Of a stretch of 64,000 nt of DNA, positions 1 to 12,357 are shown piece after piece. Made by a program: the position numbers and the translations under genes. Positions within the stretch are counted from its first letter, which is position 1; every line of letters begins with the position of its first letter. The DNA lies in contig VXAY01002843.1 of NCBI GenBank assembly GCA_013399855.1, positions 1 through 64,000 on the forward strand, given 5' to 3'. The notes beneath the pieces are model-generated. The model was not told the origin of the DNA, made no database searches, and worked only from the letters and a program-made list of their open reading frames with translations. This DNA is from Oxyruncus cristatus (lineage: Eukaryota > Chordata > Aves > Passeriformes > Cotingidae).

Positions 1-103
1 GGGCTCGCCGGCCGGAGCGGACCGGGATTCGATCCGATCGCCGGGCAGAGCTGCCCGCTGGAACACTGCTACCATTGTTAGGCGCGCTCCGAGATCGCGG
101 GGG

Positions 104-199
104 ATGGCCGGGAGCGAGGAGAAGCACATAGGTTCCAACTTCTCCCAGCCCGCTCCAGAACGCCTTCCTGCGCGCCCGCCGCGCCCGCGGACAGGATGA
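104..199 (+). other. Upstream ORF 1 in the putative first exon (31 codons)
   Basis: ATG at 104 sits in a strong context (G at -3, G at +4) and runs 31 codons to TGA at 197-199, starting MAGSEEKHIG and ending RPRTG. It is proline/arginine-rich at its C-terminal end because of the CpG island. It resembles no protein I recognise. If the mRNA starts left of 104, this would be an upstream ORF that reduces initiation at the WASF1 ATG. Its stop overlaps the next ATG as ATGA (196-199). Translation is not shown by the sequence. Confidence 0.4.
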
Positions 200-243
200 A
201 TGGGAAGTACGGAGCGCTGACCGAGGGCTGGATGTATCGCCAG
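196..243 (+). other. Upstream ORF 2 start, open through the splice donor
   Basis: ATG at 196 (A at -3) starts MNGKYGALTEGWMYRQ and is still open at the donor, 16 codons later. If 243 is joined directly to 56337, this frame stays open for 33 more codons, passes over the WASF1 ATG in a different frame, and stops at TGA 56436-56438. If other untranslated exons lie between, the outcome differs. Confidence 0.35.
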
Positions 244-3200
244 GTGCGTGCCTTGCACGCGCTTGCACCTGGAGCGGTTTATTGCCATGACTTCCCTTGG
301 AGCTGCATGTGCTTTCAGAATTAAAGTGAGCACACAGTGACATCTAATTGTGACACAGTGGCATTTAATCTGATTAAATGCTCTAGTTTGATTTTTCCAC
401 CGTTTTCAGCAGTTACTGTTTGAAGCTTTTGTTTCTTTAGCTTGACAAGATACCGCTTGGATGTTTTTTATAAAGGATAAAGTAAACGTAGAGGACATAT
501 AGAAAGTGTTTATACTGTGGAGTGGAGCAAGGTGGTATGTTTAGGTCTGTTCTATTAAACACAAACATGCTTCTTCTTTGTGTGCTAGAATCGGGTTTTT
601 AGGTAAAAGTCCCACATTTTCAGCACTGAGACCTTTTGTTTGCATCTCCAGCAGCTGAAATGTACTACATTTAACTAGCGTTTCATATGGTAATGAGTTG
701 ACTTTTTCATCTTAAATCTATGGATGATGAATCCCTAAGTAAGGAAAGCTATATAATGCTTCAAATGAATCACTGCTTATTAATATCAAAAGTGGTTCTT
801 CCACTGCAGTCAGTTTGTTTATTGGCAGTAATTGCTAACTGATTCCATATGACTGCGTTCCTTTTTCTCTTGGCATGCAGATCCTGGGTGTTGTCTGAAG
901 TTGAAAGGTGTGCTTCCTGAAAAGTGAAAAATTTTGAGATCTGTTTGCGCAACCAGTCTGGAGAATTGTGTTGAAAATCATTAAACTAATTCTACTTTGT
1001 TATCCTTGAATTTTAAATGTTTCATTCACAAAGCTTTGGTAGTTTGCTTAAGTCTGTTCACCTATGTTACGTCCCAACACTCTAGATTGCTTGCCAGTAA
1101 CGTAATCGTCTGAGATTCTAAATGCTTTCATTGTAGAACTTACAAAAATCACTTACCGGTTTAAATTAGTTGCATTTCTGGTACCATCAAGCTAGTATAT
1201 AAGCAAACACATGAGAAGGTATTCGGTGGAATACTGACTGAAGTTTCTTGTTGCTTAAATGGTAGCAAAGATTAATTTTCAGCAAGCATGCAGATGTCAC
1301 TTTTGGGTTAGAAAAACTGACTTGACTACACTTTAAAAGTGTGGGTGGATAATATACGTGGTTATCTAAAATCTGGTTTTGTCAAAAAAGCTGAGAAATT
1401 GCTGCTGGTCATTTGTGGAGGGGTATGTTAACACATCGACTATTAACTGCATATTTATGATTTCAGGAAGGGGTTGATTGGTGTTAAAGAAACCACAAGA
1501 TTTTTTAAAAAGGTCTGCTCATTGATTACTGTATGTGTACATGCTTACTGTATGCTGTATGTTCTCTTTTAATTGGGTTCCACAAAATGTATTATGTTAT
1601 TTGTTGGATGCTGCTGGTTCTGAAGGCAGACTGAGGTAGTGGGTGGAAGGTGGTTTGGGTTACTTGGCTTTGCTTTCCATCCAGCTTTTTCACTGCTGTT
1701 TTTCCTTGCAGTCACGTGCTTCTCTTGCTTTGATTTTTCCAAAGGAAGATAAAAACATCCCACTTTGTACAGCACTTTTGCATATAAAGAGACCCTTTTT
1801 GGCACCTGTTTGTTGTTGCTCCCAATGGTAAATACTATGCCAAGTGTTACCCTGCCCTTTCCCCTGGACACTCATAGCATCTTGATTTCATGAACTTATC
1901 ATTTGCTTAAACAGTTATCTTTGAGAATTCTACTTCTCTGTCAAATTTGGATGGATTCAACCAGTCAGTTTCCAAGTGGAGGAACACCCACGAAACACCT
2001 CTCCCCACCCCAAACTTCCCGTATGATATTGATTTCCTTAATAATCTGGGCTTTAATAAATTAAGTTTTAACTCCACATTTCACAAATTTTCCTTCACAT
2101 CAGTCTCTTTCTTCCTTGTAGTTGATAATGAAATCTATTTCTCTCTGCTTGTAATATATTTTATCCTACTTTCTTTCCCCTTTACTTGCTCTTTCATAGT
2201 TCTTTTTTTGTTGTTTTCCAGGATGGAGGTGCTTTATCTCACACCCTGTCTTTTCCCTTGGTTTTTCTTCCCCACAGAAAATGATGCATATAATCCTGCT
2301 TATTCTATTTTTTTCTCTCTATATGCTTTTTTACAGTCTTACATTGCTATCAGCCCACTTGCAGATACACTCACTTCTCATCCACCAAGATCTCTAAGTC
2401 TGCAGTTTGGAGGAAAGGGTAAAAAAAAAAAAAAGCATGATACTTCTCAGGCAGAAGATTGAACTAAAATATGAGGGTCTATTGTCTGTGGGAAATACGG
2501 TGTTTGAAAGAAAACTAGGGTTTTTTTCATTGTTCATATACTTTTGGCTGCTGAGAAGAGGTATCATGATGAAAGTCTTACCAGGTTACTGTTACTGCAT
2601 TTGGATTGGGCCTTTTTATAACCACCTTGCCTGCATGTCTGCTGCATCTTAATATACTCTAGTTTGACTGCTTTGGAGAGTGAAGCACCTTTTATAACTC
2701 CCGTTCCGCTTTTTCTACCGCCTTGGGGCCTCTGGCTTGCTGTAAGGGTGATAGGACCTCTTTTCCAGTTTTTGCTTTTTTGGACTACGTCCCGGATTCT
2801 GAAAGATACCAAGGCGCCAGATTGCAATGAGAGTTCTGTGTTCCAGTACATCTGTGAATCAGTCTCTTTAGGTTTTTTGGGAGGGATCTTGAGGTCGTCT
2901 GACACAGATTACAGGCTGTGTATTTCATGTTTACAAGGTGTGGTTTCACAGAGAGAAAGATACAGGATAAGACTGAAGTAACTTAGACTGTGGTACTTAT
3001 TTCAGATGACTGCGAACAAAGTAATTTTTTTTGCTGAACCACCTCTTCCCTAGAGGATGGCAACCTCTTCAAACTACTCAAGTGCTTAGGCAGTGCTGTG
3101 AACTGCGTCTGATAACACAAGCTGAACAAATGATGGGTTGAACAGGCAGCAAAACTAATTATAGACTTCCAGGAATATAAATGTAATTATCATAATTATA

Positions 3201-6200
3201 AATTATCATATCTTCAATATTGGGTTTCTTAATTCTATAGAATTTTTTTTATCAGTTAAAGAACAGAAAATGCCATCAAAAGTGTATACGTTTCTGAAAA
3301 TATATTATGCGCCTATATTTTGGGGAGCTAAATAAATAGCTTACTTATGCTAGTCTGTTGATAAATTACGTTATACACACAAAGAACTACAGAATAACAA
3401 ATGTAGTTATGTTTTAACAGGGCACTTAACAAAGAGCTGAAATAAATAATAGTTTTCAATGAGTTTATTCCTTTTTGTTGGTTGAGTTTTTAGTTAGATG
3501 CTATGGTTGCAAGATGAATTTAGTCTTCTGACAGCAGACTCCATGCGGAAGTAAATTATTTTAAAGGCCCTGACAGTATCACACTTGAAACTTACTTAAA
3601 AACAGGAATCTATTCTAAAGCCAGGTGTGGGGTTTTTGGCATACAGTAGAAGTCACTAAATTCTGTTGAACCATTTTTATTATAGCTAGGGCATTTGTAC
3701 TGTCTTTTCCCCTTTCTTCCTGCTCTACGATAAACTGTATTCATTTTCTGCAGGTATTAATAGGGTGTTTATTCTCTATTTGGCTCTTGTTCTCACAAAT
3801 TTGGAGAACCTCAATGTACTCGAGTCCAATTTGGTAGAAAATTGGTCAATAGATTTGGAGTTACTGAAGGAGAGCTTCCAACAAATACTCTGCAAGTGAT
3901 CTCATAAACCTTGCATAGGAACAGGTCTAAAAATCATTGGGTGCACTTAAAGAAAAAACATGAACCTGTAATTCTCATCCTTTTCAATCGCAACTGCCTG
4001 TAGATAGAAGAATGTGATGACAGCAAAGGCTGATGGTAGACTCAGTGGTACTAACTAGTATTAGTGATGTAGTTAGTACTGCTTCTACAGTGAGAATTGT
4101 GCCTCGCTGATCTGCTAGGGGGGTTTTGATTGCAGTAATAGCCTAGCAGATTCAATTTGAATGTACTTTTCAAAGGTATAATCAAAGGTTCCTCAAACCA
4201 GGCTATTAAATAAAGAGGCCATGATGTGAAAGGTAAACTACTTTCTTTCATAGATCACAAAAATCTCTGAGAGGAAATAACAACAGAAATGTTGAATTAT
4301 GGGAGGCTTAATGTTGTGTCTTAAAATCAGGAGCTGTTCAGTATTTTCTATTAATCATTTGTAGAATTTGATTTATGAAGTGGAATTATTTACTGAGGAT
4401 TCAAAACCATTTAATCAAATTCAGAAATACTGGAAAGGTCACTTGAGAAGTCTTAAGCAAGCTGTGTGGAAGGACAGCAAGGTGACAGGTAAAACTGCAT
4501 CTTGGTATATGCAAAACAGTGTGTTTTGGAAGCAGAAAATAAGATACCATTTATATGTTTTAGGAGTTCCTAAATTAATAGTATTAATGTAACAAAAAAA
4601 TTAAACATTGTTACAGTTTGCTAAGGTAGTGTTACCTAATTTATAGCTGTTATCAGATGTGGGTAAAAAACCAAAAGGAAATGCCATTGTATACAAATTC
4701 ATTAGTTCTTATCTGTTATTCAAAGTGTGTTATTAACTGTTAGTTTAAAAGAGATAAATCACAGTATTGTAGGGAGTTTGATACAATGGATATGGCAGAG
4801 TTTTTCATGGGAATGAGAAGATTGGAATTATTTACCCAATGAAATGAAAGACAGATCAAAAAGTGGTGAGTGGGAAGCTATAAAATACATGTGACTATGC
4901 TCTCCAATAGCAGGTGTAAAAGCAAAACACTGCAATCAGTAAAAGGCAATTTATTGAAGCCACATGTTTTTGTGAGAAGAGGTGAATTGAGACTCTTTCC
5001 CTGTGTTCCCTGAACGGACCTGTATTTCTTTCCATATATGTATGTATCCATATGTCTGTCTGTCATTCACTGAGACTAATTCTCTTGAATACACAGAACC
5101 AGCTTAAAGTCCTTATTTTATTTGCTTCAAACCAGTAATTTGAACTTTGTTCTTTCTCATCAGAGATGACTTCTCAAATAAATTAATATTCATTGCAGTT
5201 AGGTATTCTCAGTTTTCTGTAGTTGAAATAAATGTAGTTTCTGGGCTTTGGAGTAATTTTCTGGCTGTTTGGTATAATGAACTGTTTTACTCAAACTGAA
5301 GCAGTCCAAAAGAGGGGGATAATGAGAGAAACTCTTACGCCAATAGATAGACTATGGAAATGGCTTGTTGCATGGGGATGGCAAGTTTAAACACAAATCG
5401 TGAATGTAAATTGATGTATGAAGGGAAGCTGTCTTAGGCTAGCCCAGCAAGCTTGTGAGGGTCCTTTCTGGAGGTGGAGTCATCTTTCAGACTAACCCTT
5501 TTCTTTAGTATCTGCCCTGCATAATAGATGCATAGGTTATGGAAAACTGGAAGAGCATTTGACACTAAGGTACTTTACTGGTTGTATTTATGCTAAATAT
5601 TATATTGAAGTGGCTGGTCCAGCAGCACCCAGTTGTCAGTTCTGACATAATGGCTGTGGAGTAGCCAAAATCAAAGTTGTCAGATACATTTCTACAACAT
5701 GACACTGTTCATGGTTTGAGGATCTTTTACCTTCCAGGCACATTCAGAATGGTGGTGCGGGTTCACAGAGATCGTCTGACAGATGAACTGTACCAGTTAA
5801 GCAGTTTTCTGCAAAAGGTTCTTATTATCATAAGACAAAACCAGCACCTTCTGTAGTGATTTTGGCACAGACCTTTAAGTAATTAAAAAAAAAAAAATTT
5901 AGGAAAATCACAAGTCATTTATAACTTGATAATATGTGTGAACTTAAGTAGTTCAACCAGCTCTTGTTAAAGTGGCGTGCAGAGTCAGCTTTCCAGTAAA
6001 AAAAGGAAATGCTTAACTTGTTAAATCTTGTTCAGCCACTAGCCACTGAATGTGTGTGCAGAAATGCTTAGAGAGGTCTTTTAACTCTCCGCTGGTTCTG
6101 CCTTTTGTTAATATTAAAGGAGAAGGCTGTGATTGTCAAACTTTTCCAATTGTGATTCCATGTCCAGTTGTGAAACTTGGTAGGCTTGAGAACACAGCTG

Positions 6201-6392
6201 AAAATACAAGTTGAGTTTGTTACAGATGCTGTTTCGTTTGAAGCCTCTTTTCAGGAACAAGGCCTTTAAAAAAATTGTGTAATTTGTAAGGGGGAAAAAT
6301 TCACTTCTCTGCCCCCCAGCTACCCAATCTGGCCAGTGTTACTCTCTGGTGGTAATACAAGACAGTGATATTTGTTACATCTTAATAATCTG

Positions 6393-6450
6393 AGCAGCCT
6401 GCTCTGGTTGATATTGCTTTGTGCATCCTCAGATGTTCTATGATTAGATG
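6393..6450 (+). repeat. Possible CR1 3' fragment (weak)
   Basis: The words gagcagcctgctctggttg and ttctatgattagatgatctt resemble the CR1 3' region (tgatcttnaggtccc and the ATTCTATG motif), but they are short and out of the usual order. It is probably a decayed CR1 piece; chance similarity is possible. Confidence 0.3.
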
Positions 6451-9400
6451 ATCTTCACAGCAGGAGGCAAAATGTTCCTACTATTAATTTAGAAGAAGCG
6501 ATAGGTGGCCTAGAATGCTATAGAGGTGGTAATGAAAGTTTCTGGCACTGCAGTTTAATCTGAATTTGGTCTTGTGAAAACACATCAACGCTGATACAAC
6601 ACATGTTTGGTGTTGCAAGGATCTACACTTCAGCCGAAGAATGGCATTATATGGCAGAACATATGCATATCAGTCATATGCAGAATGAACTCATGTTACT
6701 CCATAGTCATGAAGATTCAAGACTGTTGCACTACGGAAGCTTCAAATATGTCTACTCACATAAAACAATGCTGTCTGTGTCCCCAGGCAAGACAACAGAA
6801 TGCATTCTGTGGCTCTGGCTAGCATGAGGGGTCTGTTAAACCAAAACAAACGTCATTTACAAAGGAGTTAACAGGTTTTGTTTACCGTGGGAGTGAACTT
6901 CAAGCAAATCTGCCTTCAGCAAGTTTCATGATACAGGGAGAGGTTCTGTACAATTCAGTCCAAAGAGAATATATTGTCTACCAACTATGATGTCCAGTAA
7001 TGGAAATCAGATATTAGGGATTATCTGTGCCAAGCTGTATTAGCTAGACTTTTATCCATTCTACTTGTAACTATAAAGAAGGTTTTATTTCTTTGTCTAG
7101 AAAATGAAAAAAGTTTTATTATCAAGAAGAAAGGTTTTTGTTCATACTATGAGACTAATGGAGGTCCATATTGGTCCTCTATTCCATACTTGTGGCTACT
7201 CTGCTGATAAATACATTATTTTATTCCAGATGAGAAGTGTGCATGTCTTTAAGCTCTGGACAGGTTTGTATTCCTCCTACACGGCCATCTCTCTGATCTT
7301 GAGGAAGGTTCAGAGTCAGGCTTCATGGCTCAAATCTTTACGAGTACTGGTAGTATTCATTAAAAAAAGTTATAGTAGTGATACTACATCAAAGGGGAAA
7401 AGGAACTCTTATTTCTCCTCTGTTTTTACCTGATGCCTTATATACCAAACTCACTATTGCAACTGAGGTAGGTGGGATTGATTCGATCTATCATATTTGA
7501 TAAATACATTAGTGCTTTAAGAATCTATAGATTGTCTTCTAGTAAACTATAGGTTCCTTACAAGTTTACTATCTGCTTATGCATTAGAGGTCTGATCAGT
7601 GTTGTGAAACGATTATTCTCTTGAAACCTATGGACCATTCCTTTTAGTGTCTTAATACAGCATAGCATGTAATACTTGGAATGTGGTTTTCGTGGTGGAT
7701 CGCTGTGGCCCAATGATGGGACATCTTGATAAATGTGTATACCTTTGTGACCTAAAGTTTTTCTTAATGCTGAACTTCTGACAGCAACTCAACACACTCT
7801 CTGCCTAGATATTAGAGAGTTCCCATAGGAAATAGTCACTTAATGATTAGTGTTGTCCTAAAGTAATACTTGATAAGAAGTTTCATGTAGAATAACTTAT
7901 TGATGGAGAAAAACCCTTGTTTGAATGCTTTCAGGCTCTTGCCCTGAAAACTGGCCCTTAATTCTGTCTTTCATTGTTCCTGGGAATACATTGAAAAGCA
8001 AAGCAATTTGTGTATAGAAGCAATCTAAATGGGTCATCTTCTGTGTCTGAGTATTTTCAGAAATGTAAGTGCTTTCCCCTAGCTCAGTGCATGCATATGG
8101 AGCACTGGCTACCAAAGCTGATTTTTGAGCCTGAGTGTAGTAAGAAGCAAGTGTTTCAGGTTTTTGGAATCCCAAACAATATGCTGATTGTATATATTCT
8201 AGTCCATTCTTGATTATAATGAGCTTCTTTATTAATAGTAATTTTTTCTTTGAAACATTCTACCATTACAGAAAGAATCTTTTTTTAAAAAAAGGTTAAC
8301 TTTATTAAGCAAAGAGATAAGGTATGGTTTTAAAATAGAGAAAAGAAAATCGTAAGAACCATATGATCAAGTCGTAAAACGTGGGATATTGATGTACTGT
8401 TCTGTTTTTTGGTCAGTTTTTGTTTTGATGCATGTTTGCTAGAGAGAGCTAAGGACTCTGCTCGATGGTAACCTTCTAGAAGGCTGATAAAGACTTCTAA
8501 GGACAGATTCTTTTCTACCTGTTTTATGTCTACTTTTTCATAAATTCACAAGCTCGTGTTGCAAGACTTTGAAATGTGCACTGTAAGTTTTTAACCTTGA
8601 TTTCCCACCTTCCTCAAAAGTCTGACTCGCAACATGAGGCTTCTCATTTTTTTTGCTTTTTTTTTACTTGCAGCTTGCATATATACCATTTTGCAGGTTA
8701 GCAGTTTATTAATTTTCAAGACACTAATGTTCATTTAGATCCCAATGCACATCTGTCGGCTTTATTTTTAGATTACTCAGCTACCTCTAAGCTGGAGTTG
8801 CAGACAAAATGATAGGTGGCTTTGATTTTACATTGAAAGAAGAGCAACCCTTTGGACACTGTTATTGAAAGGATTGTGGAGAAGTCTGATTCACCTGTAC
8901 TTGGGAACAGTACTTTGATTCAAAAGAAACACTTCAGAAAAATATATATTGCGTATGACTTTTGCAATGTTGAAATATATGGAGTCTTATAGAAAGAAAA
9001 TGCACAGAGTTGGAGCCCTTTGAAAAATGCAGACATTTTAGAATACTTAAAACAGACAATGAATGTAATTATAATAATCATATTGTTGTTCAGATTGGTG
9101 GGGTTTTTTCTAACTTTCTTCATGAGAATTTATAACTAGTACATGGTGGTCTCACTGTTGTGCGTGTGTTAATTTTGGGTGGAATTAATGCAAGCCTTGG
9201 AGATAAGATTTAATAAGTGACATGCAGATCTATTTAAAAAAAAAAAGTAAGTTCTAGAGGATGTATTTTGTGTCCTATCTGCTGAGTCATACGCTAATGC
9301 TTGCTCTTTTTCTGCTCTTGTGAATCTTGAATTGTTTTCTGCTTAGTGGAACAACAGCAAAGGGAAGGTGAATAGTTTTCCAATTTATGTTTGTCTATAA

Positions 9401-12139
9401 TGTATTTTTAATATATACATTCTCCCCCACGGGAAGTGGGAGATATGCTTTGAACTCCCAGAAAGCCAAGGAAGACGTTTCTGCTTTGTAGGGGACAGAC
9501 CTAATATCAAAGATGGGTACCCTGTCTCCTGACCACTTTTTTTAAGAGAAAATAAGGGCAACTGCTTCATTCTTTGAAGGAATGAATGTAAGCAGTGTTC
9601 ATCTTCAGTGAATAAAGAAGGTTGCCTATAGGTTTGAATCTGACAGGTGAAAACTAGAAAAGGAATGGAATATAAAATTCACTTGTCTTTACTGTCATTC
9701 ATAGATTTTTTTAGATTCACATCATACTGTATGTTGGTAGTCTAGAAGCCTAAATGAGCATTCATTCCTGAAAGGCAGTCCATACTGCTGTGGGCATATG
9801 ATGGGGCTGAGGCAGTGCTGGTTCATTTCCAGACGCCTGAACAGATACCTGTCTTCAGCTGTCCAGGCAGATATATTGCAAATGTTTTATTAGATCTAGG
9901 CTCTAACAGTATGGTCATATGTGACCAAATGGTATGTAAGGCAAAGTTGCTTGATACAACACGTAAATTTTGGGTTTTGTTTTGGTTTGGGTTCTTTGGT
10001 CTGCTTTTTTGTGAGAATAAAGCCGCCTATGCGGTACTGAAAAAATATATCTTTTAAATGAAACACTGACACACTTAGGTCTGTGGAAATGGAGTCATAG
10101 TGTCTCTTTCTTAGCATACTTACTAGAAAAACTAAGTATGCCTCAAAATAAACACTGGTGGTGTTATTTTTCTTTTTTTTTTATGTACCTCCACTCCTCC
10201 AGATATTTCAGCGTTGAGTGAAGTTGTTAGATGCATTTTGAGTGCTGTGAATTTGTTTTATAGCATATTAGTAGTCTTGATTGCTGTTTGGGGACAGATA
10301 AAAATTATGGTGACCAGTTATTGTCATATCATTGTTTGATAAGGAAATGAGAATGATTAGACTGTGGAACCATGTTTCACATGTGATTACAAACTTTTCT
10401 CCTTCACTCAAACTCCAGTCTTAGAAAGATCATGTTCTTTCCTGGACATGTGAAGTTTAAAGTCATGCTGTTTTCCTCTCAGTCTTTTAAATATGGCACC
10501 TCTGTAAGTGCTGTTTTACTGTCAGCTTTTTTATTGCAATGAAGGCATGATTTTATGAAGGTGATCTATTTCTACAGGCAACGGAGGAACTTTGAGTAGA
10601 AAATTCAACACCTGTCAGTGTTGCTTCCCCATTTTCAGTGCCTGATATCCTTTAGCTTTTCTTCCTGCATCTGGTGGTGTGCTACAAGCCTCCACTGCTA
10701 TGAAGGCAGCTAATAAGAGTGTAAATAGAACTTTTTCTAAAACTAGTAGTTTTCAAACCTTTTCCCTTGAAGCTGCAGAAACTGCAGTTTGAGAAACACT
10801 GGCTTGGTTTGACTACCCCTGCTCAGTTGTACCTCTGTCTGTACCCACAGGACACAGCTGAGAATGAGGAATGTGGAGAGGCAATAGATTCACTTTCTGC
10901 TTTCAGTGGAGAAAGGAAGATATCTAAAAGTGTTGCTTTTCTAAAGGGCAGTGATGAGCTTCCCTTAGAGAATGCCATCTAATGGCTTCTCACCTCAGAA
11001 CTTTGCCATCCATGGTCTGTCATACCTACCCAAAATGGCCCTAGAGAGAGCCTGGTCTGTAAGGGGTCACTGTGCTTCAGTGCGACATTAAAAGCCCCTC
11101 AGATTGACAGCTGCTGTTATGGAGAAAGAGATCTCTGGATGTTGTATGACTGCTGCTTTTTAGTAGCTGAAGAGCCTTCAGTCACTTTAGCATTCTGTTG
11201 TGACATGTAGATAACTGATATTTCATGGAATTCATAAGTTACTCTTTGTCAGAACATTTTGAACTTCAGGTACTAGAAACTAATTGAAGAGAACATTTCA
11301 CTTCAGCCCTTGCTGACCTCTGCAATCCATGTTACTGCTTGGGATAGTAGTTGCATTCACTCAGCCATTAAACAACCTTGAGAGCTCTACCCTGTGATCT
11401 CAGGAGTGTAGTTTTCTTAATGGTTTTTTTTGAAGTTGACCATAAAAGAAAGACAACAGCTACTGTCAGAAGTATTAAGCAGTAGTGTGCAATGTGAATA
11501 GGTTAGTTTAACTCAGTTCTAAATATAATTCTTCTAAAAATAACTCTACTCCAAACAATAAAAACTGACATAGGTTGACAGTGTGTTTTAGCAGACGTTG
11601 ACAGAATGTTGATTTCTACTTTTTGAGCTTCTAGATAAAAGTAAGCAAAAATAATTAAAACTAATTAAACATAATTTAAACTCTTGTTAGGTGTTGTTGC
11701 TTATTACACTGTACTTGTCTGGTTTTTGTGTCAGATGAACACTACAAATAAACATTTAATTTGTCTTTTGATTTTTGTTTTTTCCTCATCTCACCAATGT
11801 CTTTTCCTCTTTTCTACAAAATGGCAGTGTTTTACTTGTTAAGGTGGTATCTAGTTTGAGCAAGGGATGACAGCCTCAGTTGTGGAAGAAGTTACTGTTC
11901 ACAGTTCTTACCTTTTCATTCTTTGCTAAGTGAGGTGGTAAATAAAATGCTTTGTTCTCTTTTTGTGGTAGAGGTAAGTCTTGTCTGCATAATCAAGTAG
12001 AATGATGACAGGCAGGACTTACTTTAATATGTAGATATCATACACAAGGCTAGGCAATTAAATGTATTACAAACTTACAGATAGTGCCAAACTATGCTTC
12101 CTTACGTTGGTGGGTCACTTTCATGTGAGTATGCGGAAG

Positions 12140-12170
12140 GCTTAATCATTTTAAGAGCTTAATCATTTTA
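12140..12170 (+). repeat. Tandem microduplication, 14-bp identical units
   Basis: The unit gcttaatcatttta occurs at 12140-12153 and again at 12157-12170 (17-bp period). It is a small local duplication with no evident function. Confidence 0.85.
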
Positions 12171-12321
12171 GTGACTTGTAAACTAAAGTTATTGCTTGAA
12201 TTTTTTTTTTAATTGCTATAAATTGTAATAAAGAATTTCTTTCCATTTTTATTCTAGTTGTGAGGCTTATCACTTTTTCAAATATTATAAAGGTTGGAGT
12301 GCTAAAATGGAAGAAAACGGT

Positions 12322-12357
12322 TTGGTTTTATCCAGTCTCAAGACTGGATGAAACCAA
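12322..12357. repeat. 36-nt near-perfect inverted repeat
   Basis: The arms of 17 nt (12322-12338 and 12341-12357) are complementary throughout except for one G.T pair at 12329/12350, with only two bases (ca) between them. The inner arm is atccagtct/agactggat and the outer arm ttggttt/aaaccaa. It could extrude as a cruciform or fold as an RNA hairpin. With a 2-nt loop it does not look like a normal microRNA precursor. Confidence 0.8.

Larger units (their letters stand above)
1..243 (+). other. CpG-rich putative promoter-proximal first exon (5' UTR) of WASF1
   Basis: The first ~245 bases are GC- and CpG-rich (gcgcgctccg, gcgcgcccgccgcgcccgcg), unlike the AT-rich DNA that follows. The block ends at a strong donor, cgccag|gtgcgt at 243/244. 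No coding exon of a known protein is recognised. The only gene supported downstream on this strand is WASF1, whose start-codon exon opens with untranslated sequence and therefore needs upstream non-coding exon(s). Known vertebrate WASF1 genes have long 5' introns and a CpG-island promoter beside CDC40. Linking this block to WASF1 is inference, and the transcription start and left boundary cannot be seen. Confidence 0.6.

Noticed and set aside
1..250. CDC40 first exon on the - strand
   Set aside because: I could not see its N-terminal coding sequence here; if the head-to-head order holds, it lies left of the window.
2220..2418. Possible cryptic exon after strong acceptors at 2220 and 2276
   Set aside because: The only downstream donor (gg|gtaaaa) is poor and pyrimidine-rich DNA yields acceptor look-alikes readily.
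1947..2462. 171-codon + strand open frame rich in Phe, Leu and Ser
   Set aside because: It translates a T/C-rich tract, ends in poly-Lys from an A run, and shows no domain; a composition artefact.
10114..10141. Hairpin gcatactta / taagtatgc with 10-nt loop
   Set aside because: Nine-bp arms are short enough to arise by chance in 64 kb of AT-rich DNA.
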